Assembly (NCBI GenBank): GCA_035318785.1
Contig: DATHDZ010000036.1
Span: 1 to 11,256, forward strand
Direction of reading: 5' to 3'
Length of the DNA: 11,256 nt
Source of the DNA: CAIYRG01 sp035318785
GTDB lineage: Bacteria; Pseudomonadota; Alphaproteobacteria; Micropepsales; Micropepsaceae
Shown: positions 5,381 to 11,256 of the stretch, one piece after another
Numbering within the stretch: the first letter of the stretch is position 1
Layout: every line of letters begins with the position of its first letter
Made by a program: the position numbers and the translations under genes
The notes under the pieces: generated by a model
Told to the model about the DNA's origin: nothing
What the model saw: only the letters and a program-made list of their open reading frames with translations
Databases searched by the model: none

Positions 5381-8140
5381 CTAGATTTTCACCGGCAACG
5401 GTGTGTTTACAAGGAAACTCCGTGTTTCGGCGATGGCTTCGGCAAGGCCACACCGTATCACAGGCGCTTCGGGAGGCAGCGCGGCAAGGAGCCGGCTCGG
5501 GCAGGCGGCATCCAGGATGACGAACACACCCTTGTCGGTTTCGCTGCGGATAAGCCGACCAAACGCCTGTTTCAACCGAAGCCGGGCCAAAAGATCGTCA
5601 TAGCTCTTACCGAAACGCGCGCGCCGAGCTTTATGCAGGATGCTGGGCTTGGGCCATGGCACCTTGTCGAAGACACAAAGCCTGAGCGAACGCCCGGGAA
5701 CGTCGACCCCGTCGCGGAGGGCATCCGTGCCCAAGAGGCAGGCATTTTCCTCGGCGCGGAAGAGGTCGACAAGTGTGCCCGTGTCCAGCGCATCCACGTG
5801 CTGCGCATAGAGGGTCAGGCCCGCGGAGGCGAGGGGCAATGCGATTCGCGCATGGGTGGCTTTGAGCGTTCTGACGGCTGTGAACAGGCCAAGTCCGCCG
5901 CCTCCGGCCGCTAGCAAGAGCTCGCGGTAGGCGGCGGCGAGCTGATCCAAGTCGCGGCGGTCGATATCCCGAACGACAATGATGCGCGCTTGGTTCGCCC
6001 AGTCGAACGGAGAACCGAACAGGGCTCGCTGTGGGGGTTCGGGAAGGTGATGGGCACCCACGCGCACTTCCGCGGTACGCCAATCGCCTTCGGAATTCGC
6101 GTGATTGCCGCCATCGCGCAGGGTCGCCGACGTGATCAATGCGCCATGCGCCGGCTTGAGGATGGTGTCCGCGAATGGGATCGTCGGGTCGATCCAGTGC
6201 CGCTTTAGCCCGACATCGGCGTCGCGCGCATCGTCGCGCGCGATCTCGAACCAATCGGCGAATTCCGTCGCTTCGTCGGCTTCCTCGCCCAACGTCGCCA
6301 ACATGGCGCGCCAAGCCGGCAAAAGCAGATGCGCGCGTCGCTCCAGTCCACGCGAAGCTGCTTCCAACCGCACGCGCATGGGGGAATCGAGCTCGGCTGC
6401 CTCGCGCGTCAGCCGCGTGCGCAAGGAGGTCGCCAGCCGCCCCAAAGGCGTGGCCAGGCGAATGAGCCAGTGATCGAGCGTGCGCGCAGCGTCCAACAGT
6501 TCCACCGGCAATGGTCGCACATCGGCTTCGATGCCGTATTGCGAATCGCCGTCGGTGCTACGCGCCCGCACATGGGCGTAGAGATGGGCGAGGAAAACCT
6601 CTCCTGGTCCCCGCGCACCGCCCCCCTTTACCCTGGCAAGCCAGCCTTCGCCCGCCAAAGCGCCGGCCGCCGCGAGCGCCTCTTCAAGGATGCTTGCCCC
6701 GTCTTCGTCGGTCACGAGATCGCGTGCGCGTTCGCTAAGGCCGCGCGCGCGCGACGTCCTCCCCTCGGGACCGCGGATCCAGCGCCGTAGTTCCGCCATC
6801 TCCATGCCTGAGAGATGCCCCGCGAACGCGGAATCCGCGGCATCGAAAAGATGATGGCCCTCATCGAAAACGTAGCGCACGCGACGTTCGGGCGCGACAT
6901 CGTCCGTCTCTTCGGCCTTCACTCCGTCCTGAGTCGCCTGTGCCATCACGAGGGCATGATTGGCTATGACGATGTCGGCCGATTGTGCACGGCGTAGACC
7001 GCGTTCGATGAAGCAGGTCCGGTAATGGGGACAGGCCGCATAGATGCATTCCCCGCGCCGATCGGTCAGCTCGCGAAGCGGAACGAAAGCGGCAAGAAAG
7101 GCCGGAAATCCTGCGCCGGAAAGATCGCCGTCCGGGGTCGCTGCGACCCATCGGGCGATCAGGCCCAGCGCGACGGCGCGCTGGCCGGACGCCATAGCGT
7201 TGCGTTTGGCGGCATCCTCGAAATTCAGCAGGCATAGATAATTCTCACGGCCCTTGCGCAGCACGGTTTTCAAGTCCCGCGTGCGCGGATCGCGCTTGAG
7301 CTTGTCCATCTCTTGCAGGATCTGACGCTGCAGGTTGCGCGTATAGGTCGAGATCCAAAGACCCGGACCGTTCTTTTCCGCCCACAACGAGGCCGGCGCC
7401 AGATAGCCGAGTGTCTTTCCCGTGCCGGTGCCCCCCTCCACCAAAGCAATCCGTGGCGAACCTATTCGCACCCTAGGCGCAAAGGCGGCCGAGGCCGCTG
7501 CGGTGAATTCCTGCTGCTGCCGGCGGACAGCGCCATCCGGTCCGACCAATGCGGCGAGTCGCGCCTGTGCTTCTTCTGTCTCGACAGGCTGACTTCCTGG
7601 GCGGGTGGGCGGTGCTTCATCCTCCCATTCCGGAAGCCTGCGCCAGCTGTCAAGACCGGCCAGGGGGCTAACAAGGCGTTCGGGTTCGCCCAGGACAGCG
7701 AGCACACTTGGTCCCCAGCGCCACCCGGCCTTGTTCATGAAAGAGGCGGTCTTGCGTGCACGTTCCTTTTGATCGGAAGGCAGCCCGACTAGCCCATCAA
7801 ACAAAGCTGCAGCCGCTTCGTGCAACCCGTGCGCCGACTCCTCTGGCGTACGTGGCTCCTTCAACTTCAAGGCGCGCGCAAGGCCGAGTGGGCTCGGCAG
7901 ACAGGGTTCAGCGGGGCGCGCGAAGGCGAAAAGCTCGAGCACATCAAAGACGGGTTTGCCAAGGCGTGTGGACAGACGCTGCGCCACGAAAAGGGCATGG
8001 CAAGTCAATACGTCGCCTCGAGCGAGCACATCGCGTGCTTCAGTCGCGGAAAGTGCCCGCGTTTCGCCCGCCGGCTCAGCCATAACAGCCCCGCCACCCG
8101 TGAGGGCCAACGCCGGTAACTCCAATTGTGGCAAACGCAC
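5381..8140 (-). CDS. DinG/XPD-family Fe-S ATP-dependent DNA helicase
   Basis: A superfamily 2, 5'-to-3' DNA helicase of the DinG/XPD type, 919 residues from the GTG at 8140. I chose that start because GAGG sits 6 nt upstream (8147-8150). The frame is open to an ATG at 8314, but the extra 58 residues are low in recognisable structure and would overlap the kinase gene by 125 bp. In this numbering, Walker A is GGTGTGKT at 236-243, the DEGH box at 426-429, motif III-like SAT at 671-673, and motif VI QAFGRLIRS at 858-866. Four cysteines (303, 365, 370, 376) have the C-x4-C-x5-C ending of the DinG 4Fe-4S site, so the cluster is likely present. About 190-230 N-terminal residues precede the helicase core; they do not look like the exonuclease domain of some DinG proteins and have no function I can name. 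The family is known for resolving R-loops, forks and G4 structures; the role here is inferred. Confidence 0.9.
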   Translation of the reverse strand: MRLPQLELPALALTGGGAVMAEPAGETRALSATEARDVLARGDVLTCHALFVAQRLSTRLGKPVFDVLELFAFARPAEPCLPSPLGLARALKLKEPRTPEESAHGLHEAAAALFDGLVGLPSDQKERARKTASFMNKAGWRWGPSVLAVLGEPERLVSPLAGLDSWRRLPEWEDEAPPTRPGSQPVETEEAQARLAALVGPDGAVRRQQQEFTAAASAAFAPRVRIGSPRIALVEGGTGTGKTLGYLAPASLWAEKNGPGLWISTYTRNLQRQILQEMDKLKRDPRTRDLKTVLRKGRENYLCLLNFEDAAKRNAMASGQRAVALGLIARWVAATPDGDLSGAGFPAFLAAFVPLRELTDRRGECIYAACPHYRTCFIERGLRRAQSADIVIANHALVMAQATQDGVKAEETDDVAPERRVRYVFDEGHHLFDAADSAFAGHLSGMEMAELRRWIRGPEGRTSRARGLSERARDLVTDEDGASILEEALAAAGALAGEGWLARVKGGGARGPGEVFLAHLYAHVRARSTDGDSQYGIEADVRPLPVELLDAARTLDHWLIRLATPLGRLATSLRTRLTREAAELDSPMRVRLEAASRGLERRAHLLLPAWRAMLATLGEEADEATEFADWFEIARDDARDADVGLKRHWIDPTIPFADTILKPAHGALITSATLRDGGNHANSEGDWRTAEVRVGAHHLPEPPQRALFGSPFDWANQARIIVVRDIDRRDLDQLAAAYRELLLAAGGGGLGLFTAVRTLKATHARIALPLASAGLTLYAQHVDALDTGTLVDLFRAEENACLLGTDALRDGVDVPGRSLRLCVFDKVPWPKPSILHKARRARFGKSYDDLLARLRLKQAFGRLIRSETDKGVFVILDAACPSRLLAALPPEAPVIRCGLAEAIAETRSFLVNTPLPVKI

Positions 8141-8146
8141 TGCTGA

Positions 8147-8150
8147 CCTC
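8147..8150 (-). promoter_or_regulatory. Shine-Dalgarno deciding the helicase start
   Basis: On the minus strand this reads GAGG, 6 nt before the GTG at 8140. It supports starting the helicase after the kinase stop (49-bp gap) rather than at 8314. Confidence 0.55.
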
Positions 8151-8182
8151 GCGTGAACACGACGCGAAGCGAATATGGCGAC

Positions 8183-8199
8183 TTCGGCGTTACGCCGAA
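8183..8199 (-). other. Perfect 7-bp hairpin whose loop is the kinase stop codon
   Basis: TTCGGCG (8183-8189) and CGCCGAA (8193-8199) pair perfectly around a 3-nt loop. On the minus strand that loop is TAA, the stop codon of the histidine kinase. No T-run follows, so it is not a standard intrinsic terminator. It sits in the 49-bp kinase-helicase junction and could affect mRNA stability or expression of the downstream genes, which is inference. Confidence 0.5.
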
Positions 8200-10319
8200 A
8201 GGTCGGGATAGAGGCGGCGTAATGCCTCGCGGACGCGACGATGTTCGGAGAGCACATCGTCTGTTGCCGTTGACAATATTTGATCGTTGGCGCCATCGCG
8301 CGCGCCCTGCGCAAGCAAACGCGAGGCGGCGGTGAGCGCGGTAAGACCCAATCCGCCCGCGGCGCCGGCGAAATCCTGCGCCAGACGCCCCGCTTGACCC
8401 CAATCTTCCTTATCCGAGGCAGCCGAAAGGGAGGCCGCCAACTCTTCCCCGGTGTGCAGATAGGATTGCAGAATATCGATGAGCGTCTTGAATCCTAGGG
8501 ATTTCTCAAGCTCGGAAATGGCCTTGGCGTCGAACGCGGCGTCCATCGCATCATCGTTCGACCCGTCCGCGGTTTTTCCACCTTCCCCCGTGATGGATGA
8601 GATCATGGAATAGAGCGCGTTGTTCGTCGCTGGCCAGCGCAGAACGGCGTCTGCCCCCCCGGGCAGGCTTTCCTCGTTCGTGGTCAGAGCGAGAATAGGC
8701 GTCCGTTGGCCGGGTGTTGCAGCAAGAGCGTCTGCGCTTGCTGTGGAGGTGATGATAAGCGCAAAGCCTCCCCGTGAGGAAACGGTTGCGGCCTGCGCCA
8801 GCGTGCCGGCGAGGGTAATGGCGTTTCCGAAAGGCGTGAGCAAACGCTCGATAGACGAGCGCGTCGGATCGTCGGGCAAATATACCAGGACAGACAGCCC
8901 GCTCGGGACTTCCACCTGATCTTCGTGGCGGGTTTCACTGGCCGCGCGCGCCTCGAGGGCGGGCATGATGATCCAGAAGCTCGCCCCCATTCCCGGCTCG
9001 CTTTCCACACCGATAGTGCCGCCAAAGGATTCGATCAAGCGCTTGGCAACTGCGAGTCCTACTCCCGCGCCCGTATGACGCGCCGCGTAAGACTCGTCTG
9101 CCTTCGCGAACGGCTCGAAGACCGTCGCCAGCATATGATTGGGAATGCCGGGACCCGTATCCGTAACTGCGAAGCGCACCTTTTGTAGACCCGTTTCATC
9201 GCAGAGCGAATCCAGTGAAATCCCGATATTGCCTCGTTCAGTGAATTTGATCGCGTTGCCGACCAGCTTCAAAAAGATGCGACGCAGCAACCGGGAATCG
9301 GCTGCGACCCGGGGCAGCCCCGACGCCACATTGATGGAAAGACGCAGACGTTTCTCCCAAGCGTTTGGCTGCAACAGCCGCGCGACGGTTCGCGCCGCCT
9401 GACCCGCGTCGCCTCCCGTTTCCGGGGAAGACAGCGGACTGTCTGCTTGTTGGGCGAGGGCGATGATGTCGTCGAGCAGCGTCTTTAGACCACGCCCCGC
9501 TTCGAGCAAGACCTTCACATGATCGCGTTGTGCCTTTTCCAAATCGCTTCGCTCCAGAAGCTGCGCCATGCCGAGGATGGCGTTGAGAGGAGTCCGGAGC
9601 TCATGGCTGATATTGGAGATGAACGCCGATCGGGTACGTTCGCTCGCCTGCGCTGTATCACGCCGCCCTTCGGCTATGCACTTTTCCTCGCTCAGCCGCG
9701 TGATCAAATCGGCATTGTCTTGGCGAACATGAATGCTGGCGTTGAGAAGTTGCGTCACCGTGCCGCTATAGCTGTAGAGCACGCCGCCGAAGAAAAGCAC
9801 GAGATTGGCGGACAGCATCTGATACATCCCGCCTTCCAACACCAGCAGCGCAGCCAATGGGAGAAGCGATCCAGCAGCATGCGCGAGATAGGCCGGCCGA
9901 TGGGGGGCGCGGCAAACGAATTCCGTTGCTGACATGCCCAGGAATGCAAGCACCAGATAGGCTTGTGCGGGAAAGGAGCCCGGGACGAACCAGATGATGG
10001 CGCCAATACCCCAGACCAGGCCGGATATGCCGGACAGGATCGTATAGCGGTTCGCCCAAAGAGCCGGGTCGTCATCCGGTTTGCGGCGGTCATATGCCGC
10101 CCTCAATCGGCTGCAGACAATGGTAATGGCTATCAAGAGGATGAACGGGATCGCTGCGTAGGAAAGGGCAATGTGAGGTCCGACCAACGCCGCGACCGTG
10201 CAGAGGGCGGCAAATGGAAGAAACAGATAATGATCGCTCAGCGCATAAAGGATGGCGACCCTATCGCGCAGCAAGGCTTGGTCCCGCAAAATAGATTGCG
10301 CGCCGGGCTCGATGATCAC
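8190..10319 (-). CDS. Six-TM hybrid histidine kinase with degenerate receiver and Hpt-like domains
   Basis: Membrane sensor kinase, 709 residues from the GTG at 10319, chosen because AAGGAG lies 8 nt upstream (10328-10333). Starting at 10445 or 10454 would run into lysS and add a low-complexity basic N-terminus. The kinase has six hydrophobic segments at about 31-51, 51-72, 92-112, 120-135, 143-161 and 168-188, with little periplasmic domain. A helical linker leads to HisKA with phosphoacceptor His239 in SHELRTPLN, then HATPase with Asn355 (N box), DTGPGIP from 387 and GAGVGL at about 417-422. Residues 474-576 resemble a receiver, but the aspartate position reads ALIITS (Ser525) and the beta-5 Lys is replaced. 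Residues 597-707 resemble an Hpt domain, but LAQDFAGAAGGLG puts Gln648 where the phospho-His should be. Autophosphorylation should work, while relay through its own tail should not. The cognate regulator is not in the window. It is the first gene of a likely three-gene operon. Confidence 0.88.
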   Translation of the reverse strand: MIIEPGAQSILRDQALLRDRVAILYALSDHYLFLPFAALCTVAALVGPHIALSYAAIPFILLIAITIVCSRLRAAYDRRKPDDDPALWANRYTILSGISGLVWGIGAIIWFVPGSFPAQAYLVLAFLGMSATEFVCRAPHRPAYLAHAAGSLLPLAALLVLEGGMYQMLSANLVLFFGGVLYSYSGTVTQLLNASIHVRQDNADLITRLSEEKCIAEGRRDTAQASERTRSAFISNISHELRTPLNAILGMAQLLERSDLEKAQRDHVKVLLEAGRGLKTLLDDIIALAQQADSPLSSPETGGDAGQAARTVARLLQPNAWEKRLRLSINVASGLPRVAADSRLLRRIFLKLVGNAIKFTERGNIGISLDSLCDETGLQKVRFAVTDTGPGIPNHMLATVFEPFAKADESYAARHTGAGVGLAVAKRLIESFGGTIGVESEPGMGASFWIIMPALEARAASETRHEDQVEVPSGLSVLVYLPDDPTRSSIERLLTPFGNAITLAGTLAQAATVSSRGGFALIITSTASADALAATPGQRTPILALTTNEESLPGGADAVLRWPATNNALYSMISSITGEGGKTADGSNDDAMDAAFDAKAISELEKSLGFKTLIDILQSYLHTGEELAASLSAASDKEDWGQAGRLAQDFAGAAGGLGLTALTAASRLLAQGARDGANDQILSTATDDVLSEHRRVREALRRLYPDLSA

Positions 10320-10373
10320 CCCACCCACTCCTTCGCGGGCAATTCGCGCCCGTTGATTAGCCCGACGCTCGCG

Positions 10374-10402
10374 TTGACCTCGGTGAACGCTAAGCCTAGC
10401 TT
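10374..10402 (+). promoter_or_regulatory. Candidate sigma-70 type promoter for lysS
   Basis: TTGACC (10374-10379) matches the -35 consensus at five of six bases. After a 17-bp spacer, TAGCTT (10397-10402) is a weak -10 (three of six). This would leave a leader of roughly 30 nt before the ATG at 10439. Alphaproteobacterial -10 boxes are often loose, so the site is plausible but unproven. Confidence 0.35.
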
Positions 10403-10428
10403 TCCCGCCTTTCGATACGCTTAACGCT

Positions 10429-10433
10429 AAGGA
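10429..10433 (+). promoter_or_regulatory. lysS ribosome binding site
   Basis: AAGGA is 5 nt before the ATG at 10439 and supports that start. Confidence 0.6.
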
Positions 10434-10438
10434 TTCCG

Positions 10439-11256
10439 ATGACATCTGGCTCACGCTGCGAGCTTGCGACGGCCGCCCGCGCTTGGCCCTTCGAGGAAGC
10501 GCGAAAATTGCTTGCGCGCGTCGAAACGCGTCGCGCCGCTGGCCAATCGGTAAATGAAGTATTGTTCGAGACTGGCTATGGCCCCTCGGGCCTGCCCCAT
10601 ATTGGGACGTTCGGGGAAGTTGCTCGCACGAGTTGGGTTCGACAGGCCTTCGAGATGCTATCCGAAGTGCCCACGAGGCTGATCGCCTTTTCGGACGACA
10701 TGGACGGCTTGAGGAAGGTCCCCGACAACGTACCCAACCAGGACATGCTGCGTGAGTATTTGGGCAAGCCCCTGACCGCCATTCCCGATCCCTTCGGCAC
10801 CCACCCGAGCTTCGGCGCCCATAACAATGCGAGACTCCAGGCGTTCCTCGACCGCTTCGGGTTTCGCTACGAATTCTTCAGTTCGACGGAGTGCTACCGG
10901 AACGGCCTTTTCGACAAGGCGCTCCTCGCGGTGCTTCGCCGATACGAGAACGTGCGGGACGTTGTTCTCCCGACGCTCGGTCCCGAACGGCGAGCGACCT
11001 ACAGTCCGTTCCTACCGGTTTCTCAGGAGAACGGTCGTGTGCTGCAGGTCCCGGTGGTCGCCTGGGACGCCGATGCCGGAACGATCATCTACGAAGAGGA
11101 GGGCAGGCGCACCGAAGTACCTGTCACGGGCGGGCGGTGCAAACTGCAATGGAAAGCAGATTGGGCGATGCGCTGGCTCGCGCTCGGCGTCGATTACGAG
11201 ATGTCCGGCAAGGACCTTATTCCCTCGGTCGACTTGTCGACGAAGATCGTGAGGGT
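10439..11256 (+). CDS. lysS: Class I lysyl-tRNA synthetase, N-terminal part (3' end outside window)
   Basis: Charges tRNA-Lys with lysine in the cytoplasm. This is the class I (archaeal-type) LysRS found in many alphaproteobacteria, unrelated in fold to the class II enzyme of E. coli. The frame is open from the ATG at 10439 to the window end: 272 codons of an expected total of roughly 520-550. Visible family signatures are GYGPSGLPHIGTFGEVART (46-64), which contains the HIGH-type motif HIGT at 54-57, then FSDDMDGLRKVPDNVPN at 84-100, and SGKDLIPSVDLSTKIV near the end of the window. The KMSKS region would lie downstream. Class I LysRS is sometimes named lysK; I use lysS following the usual bacterial label. 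It is transcribed away from the kinase operon. The family assignment is very secure because the signature blocks are nearly invariant. Confidence 0.95.
   Translation, partial: MTSGSRCELATAARAWPFEEARKLLARVETRRAAGQSVNEVLFETGYGPSGLPHIGTFGEVARTSWVRQAFEMLSEVPTRLIAFSDDMDGLRKVPDNVPNQDMLREYLGKPLTAIPDPFGTHPSFGAHNNARLQAFLDRFGFRYEFFSSTECYRNGLFDKALLAVLRRYENVRDVVLPTLGPERRATYSPFLPVSQENGRVLQVPVVAWDADAGTIIYEEEGRRTEVPVTGGRCKLQWKADWAMRWLALGVDYEMSGKDLIPSVDLSTKIVR

Larger units (their letters stand above)
10320..10438. promoter_or_regulatory. Divergent kinase/lysS intergenic region with 9-bp direct repeat
   Basis: If the kinase starts at 10319, this 119-bp gap must hold both divergent promoters. It contains AACGCTAAG twice (10386-10394 and 10423-10431), 37 bp apart, plus a short inverted AAGC-CTA-GCTT (10392-10402). 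The second repeat copy overlaps the lysS Shine-Dalgarno. The repeats could be operator half-sites or part of a dispersed genomic repeat; the sequence does not decide. Confidence 0.4.

Noticed and set aside
5631..6314. 227-codon minus-strand ORF inside the helicase
   Set aside because: Arg-rich alternative frame of the helicase gene with no domain of its own.
8141..8314. 58-codon N-terminal extension of the helicase from the ATG at 8314
   Set aside because: It would overlap the kinase by 125 bp and adds a motif-free basic leader. The GTG at 8140 has GAGG at 6 nt.
10320..10454. 45-codon N-terminal extension of the kinase
   Set aside because: It would overlap the lysS start and cover the divergent promoter region. 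The residues are repeat-like and basic, while the GTG at 10319 has AAGGAG at 8 nt.
10827..11252. 141-codon plus-strand ORF near the right edge
   Set aside because: Out-of-frame shadow of lysS, Arg/Ser-rich; the lysS frame carries invariant family motifs.

Overview
This 11.3 kb, GC-rich window looks like chromosomal DNA of an alphaproteobacterium. The main clues are a class I (archaeal-type) lysyl-tRNA synthetase, a TIGR02281-type retropepsin-like periplasmic protease, and a DinG/XPD-family helicase with the long N-terminal extension I associate with alphaproteobacteria. The order cannot be fixed from this sequence; soil lineages rich in secreted amidases and propeller proteins (Rhizomicrobium-like) are only a guess.

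Layout. Positions 1-2114 (+): the 3' end of a membrane-anchored aspartic protease gene, followed at once by an exported amidase-signature hydrolase; the two are probably co-transcribed. Positions 2115-3419 (+): a decayed NHL beta-propeller gene, of which only the signal peptide and last blade survive, followed by an intact secreted protein of an uncharacterised family. Positions 3420-3894: no confident gene; it holds a reading-frame remnant on the minus strand and a doubtful 52-codon ORF on the plus strand. Positions 3895-10319 (-): three tightly spaced genes, transcribed from high to low coordinates: a six-TM histidine kinase with C-terminal receiver-like and Hpt-like domains, a DinG-family Fe-S helicase, and a membrane-anchored M20 metallopeptidase. 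Positions 10439-11256 (+): the divergently transcribed 5' part of lysS, which runs off the window.

How the genes relate. The left half encodes exported proteins (protease, amidase, secreted protein) and looks like accessory envelope/periplasm functions with active gene decay. The right half is a housekeeping-like divergent locus. The most notable observation is that the kinase keeps an intact catalytic core, but its receiver-like domain lacks the phosphoacceptor Asp and its Hpt-like domain has Gln where the phosphorylatable His should be. These tails therefore probably serve as regulatory or docking modules rather than a phosphorelay. I see no CRISPR array, complete insertion sequence, tRNA or rRNA, and no convincing wholly new multi-gene system.
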